Source of the DNA: Acanthosepion lycidas | Lineage: Eukaryota; Mollusca; Cephalopoda; Sepiida; Sepiidae | Assembly (NCBI GenBank): GCA_963932145.1 | Contig: OZ010600.1 | Coordinates: 55,678,110-55,742,109, forward strand | Direction of reading: 5' to 3' | DNA length: 64,000 nt | Notes under the pieces: model-generated | What the model was told of the DNA's origin: nothing | Seen by the model: the letters and a program-made list of their open reading frames with translations, nothing else | Databases searched by the model: none | Position numbers and translations under genes: made by a program | Shown here: in pieces, positions 17,593 through 33,370 of the stretch | Position numbering within the stretch: position 1 is the stretch's first letter | How the letters are laid out: each line of letters opens with the position of its first letter

Positions 17593-20500
17593 GTCAAGTA
17601 GAAATGTAGAGGAAAGAAACACGAGTCAAAAATGAATAATAATTGCGAATGCTTCATCAAAGAAATTCAGTCAACTTAAGACTATTACGTCTATTACTAT
17701 TAAGTGTAAAGCAATAGAAATAAAATGAAAGAAATACTAGTCAAAAATGAATAATAATTGCGAATGCTTCATCAAAGAAATTCAGTCAACTTAAGACTAT
17801 TACGTCTATTACTATTAAGTGTAAAGCAATAGAAATAAAATGAAAGAAATACTAGTCAAAAATGAATAATAATTGCGAATGCTTCATCAAAGAAATTCAG
17901 TCAACTTAAGACTATTACGTCTATTACTATTAAGTGTAAAGCAATAGAAATAAAATGAAAGAAATACTAGTCAAAAATGAATAATAATTGCGAATGCTTC
18001 ATCAAAGAAATTCAGTCAACTTAAGACTATTACGTCTGTTACTATTAAATGTAAAGCAATAGAAATAAGATGAAAGAAATACTAGTCAAAAATGAATGAT
18101 AATTGCGAATGCTTCATCAAAGAAATTCAGTCAATTTAAGACTATTACGTCTATTACTATGAAGTGTAAAGCAATAGAAATAAAATGAAAGAAATACTAG
18201 TCAAAAATGAATAATAATTGCGAATGCTTCATCAAAGAAATTCAGTCAATTTAAGACTATTACGTCTATTACTATGAAGTGTAAAGCAATAGAAATAAAA
18301 TGAAAGAAATACTAGTCAAAAATGAATAATAATTGCGAATGCTTCATCAAAGAAATTCAGTCAACTTAAGACTATTACGTCTATTACTATTAAGTGTAAA
18401 GCAATAGAAATAAAATGAAAGAAATACTAGTCAAAAATGAATAATAATTGCGAATGCTTCATCAAAGAAATTCAGTCAACATAAGACTATTACGTCTATT
18501 ACTATTAAGTGTAAAGCAATAGAAATAAAATGAAAGAAATACTAGTCAAAAATGAATAATAATTGCGAATGCTTCATCAAAGAAATTCAGTCAACTTAAG
18601 ACTATTACGTCTATTACTATTAAGTGTAAAGCAATAGAAATAAAATGAAAGAAATACTAGTCAAAAATGAATAATAATTGCGAATGCTTCATCAAAGAAA
18701 TTCAGTCAACTTAAGACTATTACGTCTATTACTATTAAGTGTAAAGCAATAGAAATAAAATGAAAGAAATACTAGTCAAAAATGAATAATAATTGCGAAT
18801 GCTTCATCAAAGAAATTCAGACAACTTAAGACTATTACGTCTATTACTATTAAGTGTAAAGCAATAGAAATAAAATGAAAGAAATACTAGTCAAAAATGA
18901 ATAATAATTGCGAATGCTTCATCAAAGAAATTCAGTCAACTTAAGACTATTACGTCTATTACTATTAAGTGTAAAGCAATAGAAATAAAATGAAAGAAAT
19001 ACTAGTCAAAATTGAATAATAATTGCGAATGCTTCATCAAAGAAATTCAGTCAACTTAAGACTATTACGTCTATTACTATTAAGTGTAAAGCAATAGAAA
19101 TAAAATGAAAGAAATACTAGTCAAAAATGAATAATAATTGCGAATGCTTCATCAAAGAAATTCAGACAACTTAAGACTATTACGTCTATTACTATTAAGT
19201 GTAAAGCAATAGAAATAAAATGAAAGAAATACTAGTCAAAAATGAATAATAATTGCGAATGCTTCATCAAAGAAATTCAGTCAACTTAAGACTATTACGT
19301 CTATTACTATTAAGTGTAAAGCAATAGAAATAAAATGAAAGAAATACTAGTCAAAAATGAATAAGAATTGCGAATGCTTCATCAAAGAAATTCAGACAAC
19401 TTAAGACTATTACGTCTATTACTATTAAGTGTAAAGCAATAGAAATAAAATGAAAGAAATACTAGTCAAAAATGAATAATAATTGCGAATGCTTCATCAA
19501 AGAAATTCAGTCAACTTAAGACTATTACGTCTATTACTATTAAGTGTAAAGCAATAGAAATAAAATGAAAGAAATACTAGTCAAAAATGAATAATAATTG
19601 CGAATGCTTCATCAAAGAAATTCAGTCAACTTAAGACTATTACGTCTATTACTATTAAGTGTAAAGCAATAGAAATAAAATGAAAGAAATACTAGTCAAA
19701 AATGAATAATAATTGCGAATGCTTCATCAAAGAAATTCAGTCAACTTAAGACTATTACGTCTATTACTATTAAGTGTAAAGCAATAGAAATAAAATGAAA
19801 GAAATACTAGTAAAAAATGAATAATAATTGCGAATGCTTCATCAAAGAAATTCAGTCAACTTAAGACTATTACGTCTATTACTATTAAGTGTAAAGCAAT
19901 AGAAATAAAATGAAAGAAATACTAGTCAAAAATGAATAATAATTGCGAATGCTTCATCAAAGAAATTCAGTCAACTTAAGACTATTACGTCTATTACTAT
20001 TAAGTGTAAAGCAATAGAAATAAAATGAAAGAAATACTAGTCAAAAATGAATAATAATTGCGAATGCTTCATCAAAGAAATTCAGTCAACTTAAGACTAT
20101 TACGTCTATTACTATTAAGTGTAAAGCAATAGAAATAAAATGAAAGAAATACTAGTCAAAAATGAATAATAATTGCGAATGCTTCATCAAAGAAATTCAG
20201 TCAACTTAAGACTATTACGTCTATTACTATTAAGTGTAAAGCAATAGAAATAAAATGAAAGAAATACTAGTCAAAAATGAATAATAATTGCGAATGCTTC
20301 ATCAAAGAAATTCAGTCAACTTAAGACTATTACGTCTATTACTATTAAGTGTAAAGCAATAGAAATAAAATGAAAGAAATACTAGTCAAAAATGAATAAT
20401 AATTGCGAATGCTTCATCAAAGAAATTCAGACAACTTAAGACTATTACGTCTATTACTATTAAGTGTAAAGCAATAGAAATAAAATGAAAGAAATACTAG

Positions 20501-23500
20501 TCAAAAATGAATAATAATTGCGAATGCTTCATCAAAGAAATTCAGACAACTTAAGACTATTACGTCTATTACTATTAAGTGTAAAGCAATAGAAATAAAA
20601 TGAAAGAAATACTAGTCAAAAATGAATAATAATTGCGAATGCTTCATCAAAGAAATTCAGTCAACTTAAGACTATTACGTCTATTACTATTAAGTGTAAA
20701 GCAATAGAAATAAAATGAAAGAAATACTAGTCAAAAATGAATAATAATTGCGAATGCTTCATCAAAGAAATTCAGACAACTTAAGACTATTACGTCTATT
20801 ACTATTAAGTGTAAAGCAATAGAAATAAAATGAAAGAAATACTAGTCAAAAATGAATAATAATTGCGAATGCTTCATCAAAGAAATTCAGACAACTTAAG
20901 ACTATTACGTCTATTACTATTAAGTGTAAAGCAATAGAAATAAAATGAAAGAAATACTAGTCAAAAATGAATAATAATTGCGAATGCTTCATCAAAGAAA
21001 TTCAGACAACTTAAGACTATTAAGTCTATTACTATTAAGTGTAAAGCAATAGAAATAAAATGAAAGAAATACTAGTCAAAAATGAATAATAATTGCGAAT
21101 GCTTCATCAAAGAAATTCAGTCAACTTAAGACTATTACGTCTATTACTATTAAGTGTAAAGCAATAGAAATAAAATGAAAGAAATACTAGTCAAAAATGA
21201 ATAATAATTGCGAATGCTTCATCAAAGAAATTCAGACAACTTAAGACTATTACGTCTATTACTATTAAGTGTAAAGCAATAGAAATAAGATGAAAGAAAT
21301 ACTAGTCAAAAATGAATAATAATTGCGAATGCTTCATCAAAGAAATTCAGTCAATTTAAGACTATTACGTCTATTACTATTAAGTGTAAAGCAATAGAAA
21401 TATAATGAAAGAAATACTAGTCAAAAATGAATAATAATTGCGAATGCTTCATCAAAGAAATTCAGACAACTTAAGACTATTACGTCTATTACTATTAAGT
21501 GTAAAGCAATAGAAATAAAATGAAAAAATACTAGTCAAAAATGAATAATAATTGCGAATGCTTCATCAAAGAAATTCAGACAACTTAAGACTATTACGTC
21601 TATTACTATTAAGTGTAAAGCAATAGAAATAAGATGAAAGAAATACTAGTCAAAAATGAATAATAATTGCGAATGCTTCATCAAAGAAATTCAGTCAATT
21701 TAAGACTATTACGTCTATTACTATTAAGTGTAAAGCAATAGAAATATAATGAAAGAAATACTAGTCAAAAATGAATAATAATTGCGAATGCTTCATCAAA
21801 GAAATTCAGACAACTTAAGACTATTACGTCTATTACTATTAAGTGTAAAGCAATAGAAATAAAATGAAAGAAATACTAGTCAAAAATGAATAATAATTGC
21901 CAATGCTTCATCAAAGAAATTCAGTCAACTTAAGACTATTTCGTCTATTACTATTAAGTGTAAAGCAATAGAAATAAAATGAAAGAAATACTAGTCAAAA
22001 ATGAATAATAATTGCGAATGCTTCATCAAAGAAATTCAGTCAACTTAAGACTGTTACGTCTATTACTATTAAGTGTAAAGCAATAGAAATAAAATGAAAG
22101 AAATACTAGTCAAAAATGAATAATAATTGCGAATGCTTCATCAAAGAAATTCAGTCAACTTAAGACTATTACGTCTATTACTATTAAGTGTAAAGCAATA
22201 GAAATAAAATGAAAGAAATACTAGTCAAAAATGAATAATAATTGCGAATGCTTCATCAAAGAAATTCAGTCAACTTAAGACTATTACGTCTATTACTATT
22301 AAGTGTAAAGCAATAGAAATAAAATGAAAGAAATACTAGTCAAAAATGAATAATAATTGCGAATGCTTCATCAAAGAAATTCAGTCAACTTAAGACTATT
22401 ACGTCTATTACTATTAAGTGTAAAGCAATAGAAATAAAATGAAAGAAATACTAGTCAAAAATGAATAATAATTGACAATGCTTCATCAAAGAAATTCAGT
22501 CAACTTAAGACTATTACGTCTATTACTATTAAGTGTAAAGCAATAGAAATAAAATGAAAGAAATACTAGTCAAAAATGAATAATAATTGCGAATGCTTCA
22601 TCAAAGAAATTCAGTCAACTTAAGACTATTTCGTCTATTACTATTAAGTGTAAAGCAATAGAAATAAAATGAAAGAAATACTAGTCAAAAATGAATAATA
22701 ATTGCCAATGCTTCATCAAAGAAATTCAGTCAACTTAAGACTATTACGTCTATTACTATTAAGTGTAAAGCAATAGAAATAAAATGAAAGAAATACTAGT
22801 CAAAAATGAATAATAATTGCCAATGCTTCATCAAAGAAATTCAGTCAACTTAAGACTATTACGTCTATTACTATTAAGTGTAAAGCAATAGAAATAAAAT
22901 GAAAGAAATACTAGTCAAAAATGAATAATAATTGCGAATGCTTCATCAAAGAAATTCAGTCAACTTAAGACTATTACGTCTATTACTATTAAGTGTAAAG
23001 CAATAGAAATAAAATGAAAGAAATACTAGTCAAAAATGAATAATAATTGCGAATGCTTCATCAAAGAAATTCAGACAACTTAAGACTATTACGTCTATTA
23101 CTATTAAGTGTAAAGGAATAGAAATAAAATGAAAGAAATACTAGTCAAAAATGAATAATAATTGCGAATGCTTCATCAAAGAAATTCAGTCAACTTAAGA
23201 CTATTACGTCTATTACTATTAAGTGTAAAGCAATAGAAATAAAATGAAAGAAATACTAGTCAAAAATGAATAATAATTGCGAATGCTTCATCAAAGAAAT
23301 TCAGTCAACTTAAGACTATTACGTCTATTACTATTAAGTGTAAAGCAATAGAAATAAAATGAAAGAAATACTAGTCAAAAATGAATAATAATTGCGAATG
23401 CTTCATCAAAGAAATTCAGTCAACTTAAGACTATTTCGTCTATTACTATTAAGTGTAAAGCAATAGAAATAAAATGAAAGAAATACTAGTCAAAAATGAA

Positions 23501-24149
23501 TAATAATTGCGAATGCTTCATCAAAGAAATTCAGTCAACTTAAGACTATTACGTCTATTACTATTAAGTGTAAAGCAATAGAAATAAAATGAAAGAAATA
23601 CTAGTCAAAAATGAATAATAATTGCCAATGCTTCATCAAAGAAATTCAGTCAACTTAAGACTATTACGTCTATTACTATTAAGTGTAAAGCAATAGAAAT
23701 AAAATGAAAGAAATACTAGTCAAAAATGAATAATAATTGCGAATGCTTCATCAAAGAAATTCAGTCAACTTAAGACTATTACGTCTATTACTATTAAGTG
23801 TAAAGCAATAGAAATAAAATGAAAGAAATACTAGTCAAAAATGAATAATAATTGCGAATGCTTCATCAAAGAAATTCAGACAACTTAAGACTATTACGTC
23901 TATTACTATTAAGTGTAAAGCAATAGAAATAAAATGAAAGAAATACTAGTCAAAAATGAATAATAATTGCCATTGCTTCATCAAAGAAATTCAGTCAACT
24001 TAAGACTATTACGTCTATTACTATTAAGTGTAAAGCAATAGAAATAAAATGAAAGAAATACTAGTCAAAAATGAATAATAATTGCGAATGCTTCATCAAA
24101 GAAATTCAGACAACTTAAGACTATTACGTCTATTACTATTAAGTGTAAA

Positions 24150-24250
24150 TCAATAGAAATAAGACGAAAAAAATACTAGTAAAAAATGAATAACAATTGC
24201 CAATGGATTATCAAAGAAATTCAGTCAACTTAAGACTATTACGTCTATTA
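24150..24250. repeat. First divergent 'B' monomer of the satellite
   Basis: Against the consensus this monomer has AAGACGAAAAAAATACTAGT, AAAAAATGAATAACAATTGC and CAATGGATTATC. About two dozen B monomers occur between here and about 48,800, for example near 24,731, 24,961, 27,031, 27,721, 27,951, 28,411, 28,641, 29,561, 29,791, 31,171, 34,621, 35,311, 35,541, 38,301, 38,991, 39,221, 42,210, 42,440, 43,360, 43,590, 44,970, 48,531 and 48,761. They are absent before 24 kb and after 49 kb. Confidence 0.9.
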
Positions 24251-27200
24251 CTATTAAGTGTAAAGCAATAGAAATAAAATGAAAGAAATACTAGTCAAAA
24301 ATGAATAATAATTGCGAATCCTTCATCAAAGAAATTCAGTCAACTTAAGACTATTACGTCTATTACTATTAAGTGTAAAGCAATAGAAATAAAATGAAAG
24401 AAATACTAGTCAAAAATGAATAATAATTGCCAATGCTTCATGAAAGAAATTCAGTCAACTTAAGACTATTACGTCTATTACTATTAAGTGTAAAGCAATA
24501 GAAATAAAATGAAAGAAATACTAGTCAAAAATGAATAATAATTGCGAATGCTTCATCAAAGAAATTCAGTCAACTTAAGACTATTACGTCTATTACTATT
24601 AAGTGTAAAGCAATAGAAATAAAATGAAAGAAATACTAGTCAAAAATGAATAATAATTGCGAATGCTTCATCAAAGAAATTCAGTCAACTTAAGACTATT
24701 ACGTTTATTACTATTAAGTGTAAAGCAATAGAAGTAAGACGAAAAAAATACTAGTAAAAAATGAATAACAATTGCCAATGGATTATCAAAGAAATTCAGT
24801 CAACATAAGACTATTACGTCTATTACTATTAAGTGTAAAGCAATAGAAATAAAATGAAAGAAATACTAGTCAAAAATGAATAATAATTGCGAATGCTTCA
24901 TCAAAGAAATTCAGTCAACTTAAGACTATTACGTTTATTACTATTAAGTGTAAAGCAATAGAAGTAAGACGAAAAAAATACTAGTAAAAAATGAATAACA
25001 ATTGCCAATGGATTATCAAAGAAATTCAGTCAACTTAAGACTATTACGTCTATTACTATTAAGTGTAAAGCAATAGAAATAAAATGAAAGAAATACTAGT
25101 CAAAAATGAATAATAATTGCGAATGCTTCATCAAAGAAATTCAGTCAACTTAAGACTATTACGTCTATTACTATTAAGTGTAAAGCAATAGAAATAAAAT
25201 GAAAGAAATACTAGTCAAAAATGAATAATAATTGCCAATGCTTCATGAAAGAAATTCAGTCAACTTAAGACTATTACGTCTATTACTATTAAGTGTAAAG
25301 CAATAGAAATAAAATGAAAGAAATACTAGTCAAAAATGAATAATAATTGCGAATGCTTCATCAAAGAAATTCAGTCAACTTAAGACTATTACGTCTATTA
25401 CTATTAAGTGTAAAGCAATAGAAATAAAATGAAAGAAATACTAGTCAAAAATGAATAATAATTGCGAATGCTTCATCAAAGAAATTCAGTCAACTTAAGA
25501 CTATTACGTCTATTACTATTAAGTGTAAAGCAATAGAAATAAAATGAAAGAAATACTAGTCAAAAATGAATAATAATTGCCAATGCTTCATGAAAGAAAT
25601 TCAGTCAACTTAAGACTATTACGTCTATTACTATTAAGTGTAAAGCAATAGAAATAAAATGAAAGAAATACTAGTCAAAAATGAATAATAATTGCGAATG
25701 CTTCATCAAAGAAATTCAGTCAACTTAAGACTATTACGTCTATTACTATTAAGTGTAAAGCAATAGAAATAAAATGAAAGAAATACTAGTCAAAAATGAA
25801 TAATAATTGCCAATGATTCATGAAAGAAATTCAGTCAACTTAAGACTATTACGTCTATTACTATTAAGTGTAAAGCAATAGAAATAAAATGAAAGAAATA
25901 CTAGTCAAAAATGAATAATAATTGCGAATGCTTCATCAAAGAAATTCAGACAACTTAAGACTATTACGTCTATTACTATTAAGTGTAAAGCAATAGAAAT
26001 AAAATGAAAGAAATACTAGTCAAAAATGAATAATAATTGCGAATGCTTCATCAAAGAAATTCAGTCAACTTAAGACTATTACGTCTATTACTATTAAGTG
26101 TAAAGCAATAGAAATAAAATGAAGAAATACTAGTCAAAAATGAATAATAATTGCGAATGCTTCATCAAAGAAATTCAGACAACTTAAGACTATTACGTCT
26201 ATTACTATTAAGTGTAAAGCAATAGAAATAAAATGAAAGAAATACTAGTCAAAAATGAATAATAATTGCGAATGCTTCATCAAAGAAATTCAGTCAACTT
26301 AAGACTATTACGTCTATTACTATTAAGTGTAAAGCAATAGAAATAAAATGAAAGAAATACTAGTCAAAAATGAATAATAATTGCGAATGCTTCATCAAAG
26401 AAATTCAGACAACTTAAGACTATTACGTCTATTACTATTAAGTGTAAAGCAATAGAAATAAAATGAAAGAAATACTAGTCAAAAATGAATAATAATTGCG
26501 AATGCTTCATCAAAGAAATTCAGTCAACTTAAGACTATTACGTCTATTACTATTAAGTGTAAAGCAATAGAAATAAAATGAAAGAAATACTAGTCAAAAA
26601 TGAATAATAATTGCGAATGCTTCATCAAAGAAATTCAGACAACTTAAGACTATTACGTCTATTACTATTAAGTGTAAAGCAATAGAAATAAGATGAAAGA
26701 AATACTAGTCAAAAATGAATAATAATTGCGAATGCTTCATCAAAGAAATTCAGTCAATTTAAGACTATTACGTCTATTACTATTAAGTGTAAAGCAATAG
26801 AAATATAATGAAAGAAATACTAGTCAAAAATGAATAATAATTGCGAATGCTTCATCAAAGAAATTCAGTCAACTTAAGACTATTACGTCTATTACTATTA
26901 AGTGTAAAGCAATAGAAATAAAATGAAAGAAATACTAGTCAAAAATGAATAACAATTGCCAATGCTTCATCAAAGAAATTCAGACAACTTAAGACTATTA
27001 CGTCTATTACTATTAAGTGTAAAGCAATAGAAGTAAGACGAAAAAAATACTAGTAAAAAATGAATAACAATTGCCAATGGATTATCAAAGAAATTCAGTC
27101 AACTTAAGACTATTACGTCTATTACTATTAAGTGTAAAGCAATAGAAATAAAATGAAAGAAATACTAGTCAAAAATGAATAATAATTGCGAATGCTTCAT

Positions 27201-28399
27201 CAAAGAAATTCAGTCAACTTAAGACTATTACGTCTATTACTATTAAGTGTAAAGCAATAGAAATAAAATGAAAGAAATACTAGTCAAAAATGAATAATAA
27301 TTGCGAATGCTTCATCAAAGAAATTCAGTCAACTTAAGACTTTTACGTCTATTACTATTAAGTGTAAAGCAATAGAAATAAAATGAAAGAAATACTAGTC
27401 AAAAATGAATAATAATTGCGAATGCTTCATCAAAGAAATTCAGTCAACTTAAGACTATTACATCTATTACTATTAAGTGTAAAGCAATAGAAATAAAATG
27501 AAAGAAATACTAGTCAAAAATGAATAATAATTGCGAATGCTTCATCAAAGAAATTCAGTCAACTTAAGACTATTACGTCTATTACTATTAAGTGTAAAGC
27601 AATAGAAATAAAATGAAAGAAATACTAGTCAAAAATGAATAACAATTGCCAATGCTTCATCAAAGAAATTCAGACAACTTAAGACTATTACGTCTATTAC
27701 TATTAAGTGTAAAGCAATAGAAGTAAGACGAAAAAAATACTAGTAAAAAATGAATAACAATTGCCAATGGATTATCAAAGAAATTCAGTCAACTTAAGAC
27801 TATTACGTCTATTACTATTAAGTGTAAAGCAATAGAAATAAAATGAAAGAAATACTAGTCAAAAATGAATAATAATTGCGAATGCTTCATCAAAGAAATT
27901 CAGTCAACTTAAGACTATTACGTTTATTACTATTAAGTGTAAAGCAATAGAAGTAAGACGAAAAAAATACTAGTAAAAAATGAATAACAATTGCCAATGG
28001 ATTATCAAAGAAATTCAGTCAACTTAAGACTATTACGTCTATTACTATTAAGTGTAAAGCAATAGAAATAAAATGAAAGAAATACTAGTCAAAAATGAAT
28101 AATAATTGCGAATGCTTCATCAAAGAAATTCAGTCAACTTAAGACTTTTACGTCTATTACTATTAAGTGTAAAGCAATAGAAATAAAATGAAAGAAATAC
28201 TAGTCAAAAATGAATAATAATTGCGAATGCTTCATCAAAGAAATTCAGTCAAATTAAGACTATTACGTCTATTACTATTAAGTGTAAAGCAATAGAAATA
28301 AAATGAAAGAAATACTAGTCAAAAATGAATAACAATTGCCAATGCTTCATCAAAGAAATTCAGACAACTTAAGACTATTACGTCTATTACTATTAAGTG

Positions 28400-31300
28400 T
28401 AAAGCAATAGAAGTAAGACGAAAAAAATACTAGTAAAAAATGAATAACAATTGCCAATGGATTATCAAAGAAATTCAGTCAACTTAAGACTATTACGTCT
28501 ATTACTATTAAGTGTAAAGCAATAGAAATAAAATGAAAGAAATACTAGTCAAAAATGAATAATAATTGCGAATGCTTCATCAAAGAAATTCAGTCAACTT
28601 AAGACTATTACGTTTATTACTATTAAGTGTAAAGCAATAGAAGTAAGACGAAAAAAATACTAGTAAAAAATGAATAACAATTGCCAATGGATTATCAAAG
28701 AAATTCAGTCAACTTAAGACTATTACGTCTATTACTATTAAGTGTAAAGCAATAGAAATAAAATGAAAGAAATACTAGTCAAAAATGAATAATAATTGCG
28801 AATGCTTCATCAAAGAAATTCAGTCAACTTAAGACTTTTACGTCTATTACTATTAAGTGTAAAGCAATAGAAATAAAATGAAAGAAATACTAGTCAAAAA
28901 TGAATAATAATTGCGAATGCTTCATCAAAGAAATTCAGTCAAATTAAGACTATTACGTCTATTACTATTAAGTGTAAAGCAATAGAAATAAAATGAAAGA
29001 AATACTAGTCAAAAATGAATAACAATTGCCAATGCTTCATCAAAGAAATTCAGACAACTTAAGACTATTACGTCTATTACTATTAAGTGTAAAGCAATAG
29101 AAATAAGATGAAAGAAATACTAGTCAAAAATGAATAATAATTGCCAATGCTTCATCAAAGAAATTCAGTCAACTTAAGACTATTACGTCTATTACTATTA
29201 AGTGTAAAGCAATAGAAATAAAATGAAAGAAATACTAGTCAAAAATGAATAATAATTGCCAATGCTTCATGAAAGAAATTCAGTCAACTTAAGACTATTA
29301 CGTCTATTACTATTAAGTGTAAAGCAATAGAAATAAAATGAAAGAAATACTAGTCAAAAATGAATAATAATTGCGAATGCTTCATCAAAGAAAATCAGTC
29401 AACTTAAGACTATTACGTCTATTACTATTAAGTGTAAAGCAATAGAAATAAAATGAAAGAAATACTTGTCAAAAATGAATAATAATTGCGAATGCTTCAT
29501 CAAAGAAATTCAGTCAACTTAAGACTATTACGTTTATTACTATTAAGTGTAAAGCAATAGAAGTAAGACGAAAAAAATACTAGTAAAAAATGAATAACAA
29601 TTGCCAATGGATTATCAAAGAAATTCAGTCAACATAAGACTATTACGTCTATTACTATTAAGTGTAAAGCAATAGAAATAAAATGAAAGAAATACTAGTC
29701 AAAAATGAATAATAATTGCGAATGCTTCATCAAAGAAATTCAGTCAACTTAAGACTATTACGTTTATTACTATTAAGTGTAAAGCAATAGAAGTAAGACG
29801 AAAAAAATACTAGTAAAAAATGAATAACAATTGCCAATGGATTATCAAAGAAATTCAGTCAACTTAAGACTATTACGTCTATTACTATTAAGTGTAAAGC
29901 AATAGAAATAAAATGAAAGAAATACTAGTCAAAAATGAATAATAATTGCGAATGCTTCATCAAAGAAATTCAGACAACTTAAGACTATTACGTCTATTAC
30001 TATTAAGTGTAAAGCAATAGAAATAAAATGAAAGAAATACTAGTCAAAAATGAATAATAATTGCGAATGCTTCATCAAAGAAATTCAGTCAACTTAAGAC
30101 TTTTACGTCTATTACTATTAAGTGTAAAGCAATAGAAATAAAATGAAAGAAATACTAGTCAAAAATGAATAATAATTGCGAATGCTTCATCAAAGAAATT
30201 CAGTCAAATTAAGACTATTACGTCTATTACTATTAAGTGTAAAGCAATAGAAATAAAATGAAAGAAATACTAGTCAAAAATGAATAACAATTGCCAATGC
30301 TTCATCAAAGAAATTCAGACAACTTAAGACTATTACGTCTATTACTATTAAGTGTAAAGCAATAGAAATAAGATGAAAGAAATACTAGTCAAAAATGAAT
30401 AATAATTGCGAATGCTTCATCAAAGAAATTCAGTCAACTTAAGACTATTACGTCTATTACTATTAAGTGTAAAGCAATAGAAATAAAATGAAAGAAATAC
30501 TAGTCAAAAATGAATAACAATTGCCAATGCTTCATCAAAGAAATTCAGACAACTTAAGACTATTACGTCTATTACTATTAAGTGTAAAGCAATAGAAATA
30601 AGATGAAAGAAATACTAGTCAAAAATGAATAATAATTGCGAATGCTTCATCAAAGAAATTCAGTCAACTTAAGACTATTACGTCTATTACTATTAAGTGT
30701 AAAGCAATAGAAATAAAATGAAAGAAATACTAGTCAAAAATGAATAATAATTGCGAATGCTTCATCAAAGAAATTCAGTCAACTTAAGACTATTACGTCT
30801 ATTACTATTAAGTGTAAAGCAATAGAAATAAAATGAAAGAAATACTAGTCAAAAATGAATAATAATTCCGAATGCTTCATCAAAGAAATTCAGTCAACTT
30901 AAGACTATTACGTCTATTACTATTAAGTGTAAAGCAATAGAAATAAAATGAAAGAAATACTAGTCAAAAATGAATAATAATTGCGAATGCTTCATCAAAG
31001 AAATTCAGTCAACTTAAGACTATTACGTCTATTACTATTAAGTGTAAAGCAATAGAAATAAAATGAAAGAAATACTAGTCAAAAATGAATAATAATTGCG
31101 AATGCTTCATCAAAGAAATTCAGTCAAATTAAGACTATTACGTCTATTACTATTAAGTGTAAAGCAATAGAAGTAAGACGAAAAAAATACTAGTAAAAAA
31201 TGAATAACAATTGCCAATGGATTATCAAAGAAATTCAGTCAACTTAAGACTATTACGTCTATTACTATTAAGTGTAAAGCAATAGAAATAAAATGAAAGA

Positions 31301-33370
31301 AATACTAGTCAAAAATGAATAATAATTGCGAATGCTTCATCAAAGAAATTCAGACAACTTAAGACTATTACGTCTATTACTATTAAGTGTAAAGCAATAG
31401 AAATAAAATGAAAGAAATACTAGTCAAAAATGAATAATAATTACGAATGCTTCATCAAAGAAATTCAGTCAACTTAAGACTATTACGTCTATTACTATTA
31501 AGTGTAAAGCAATAGAAATAAAATGAAAGAAATACTAGTCAAAAATGAATAATAATTGCGAATGCTTCATCAAAGAAATTCAGTCAACTTAAGACTATTA
31601 CGTCTATTACTATTAAGTGTAAAGCAATAGAAATAAAATGAAAGAAATACTAGTCAAAAATGAATAATAATTGCCAATGCTTCATGAAAGAAATTCAGTC
31701 AACTTAAGACTATTACGTCTATTACTATTAAGTGTAAAGCAATAGAAATAAAATGAAAGAAATACTAGTCCAAAATGAATAATAATTGCGAATGCTTCAT
31801 CAAAGAAATTCAGTCAACTTAAGACTATTACGTCTATTACTATTAAGTGTAAAGCAATAGAAATAAAATGAAAGAAATACTAGTCAAAAATGAATAATAA
31901 TTGCGAATGCTTCATCAAAGAAATTCAGTCAACTTAAGACTATTACGTCTATTACTATTAAGTGTAAAGCAATAGAAATAAAATGAAAGAAATACTAGTC
32001 AAAAATGAATAATAATTGCGAATGCTTCATCAAAGAAATTCAGTCAACTTAAGACTATTACGTCTATTACTATTAAGTGTAAAGCAATAGAAATAAAATG
32101 AAAGAAATACTAGTCAAAAATGAATAATAATTGCCAATGCTTCATGAAAGAAATTCAGTCAACTTAAGACTATTACGTCTATTACTATTAAGTGTAAAGC
32201 AATAGAAATAAAATGAAAGAAATACTAGTCAAAAATGAATAATAATTGCGAATGCTTCATCAAAGAAATTCAGTCAACTTAAGACTATTACGTCTATTAC
32301 TATTAAGTGTAAAGCAATAGAAATAAAATGAAAGAAATACTAGTCAAAAATGAATAATAATTGCCAATGCTTCATGAAAGAAATTCAGTCAACTTAAGAC
32401 TATTACGTCTATTACTATTAAGTGTAAAGCAATAGAAATAAAATGAAAGAAATACTAGTCCAAAATGAATAATAATTGCGAATGCTTCATCAAAGAAATT
32501 CAGTCAACTTAAGACTATTACGTCTATTACTATTAAGTGTAAAGCAATAGAAATAAAATGAAAGAAATACTAGTCAAAAATGAATAATAATTGCGAATGC
32601 TTCATCAAAGAAATTCAGTCAACTTAAGACTATTACGTCTATTACTATTAAGTGTAAAGCAATAGAAATAAAATGAAAGAAATACTAGTCAAAAATGAAT
32701 AATAATTGCGAATGCTTCATCAAAGAAATTCAGTCAACTTAAGACTATTACGTCTATTACTATTAAGTGTAAAGCAATAGAAATAAAATGAAAGAAATAC
32801 TAGTCAAAAATGAATAATAATTGCCAATGCTTCATGAAAGAAATTCAGTCAACTTAAGACTATTACGTCTATTACTATTAAGTGTAAAGCAATAGAAATA
32901 AAATGAAAGAAATACTAGTCAAAAATGAATAATAATTGCGAATGCTTCATCAAAGAAATTCAGTCAACTTAAGACTATTACGTCTATTACTATTAAGTGT
33001 AAAGCAATAGAAATAAAATGAAAGAAATACTAGTCAAAAATGAATAATAATTGCCAATGCTTCATGAAAGAAATTCAGTCAACTTAAGACTATTACGTCT
33101 ATTACTATTAAGTGTAAAGCAATAGAAATAAAATGAAAGAAATACTAGTCAAAAATGAATAATAATTGCGAATGCTTCATCAAAGAAATTCAGACAACTT
33201 AAGACTATTACGTCTATTACTATTAAGTGTAAAGCAATAGAAATAAAATGAAAGAAATACTAGTCAAAAATGAATAATAATTGCGAATGCTTCATCAAAG
33301 AAATTCAGTCAACTTAAGACTATTACGTCTATTACTATTAAGTGTAAAGCAATAGAAATAAAATGAAGAA
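28400..33370. repeat. Satellite higher-order block, copy 1 of a roughly 13.8-kb-offset duplication
   Basis: The order of rare variants here repeats in 42,200-47,050. B monomers are near 28,411, 28,641, 29,561, 29,791 and 31,171. GAAAATCAG is at about 29,391, CAACATAAG at 29,629, TTACGAATGC at 31,441, GTCCAAAATG at 31,770 and 32,460, and a 114-bp monomer at 33,364. Confidence 0.85.
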
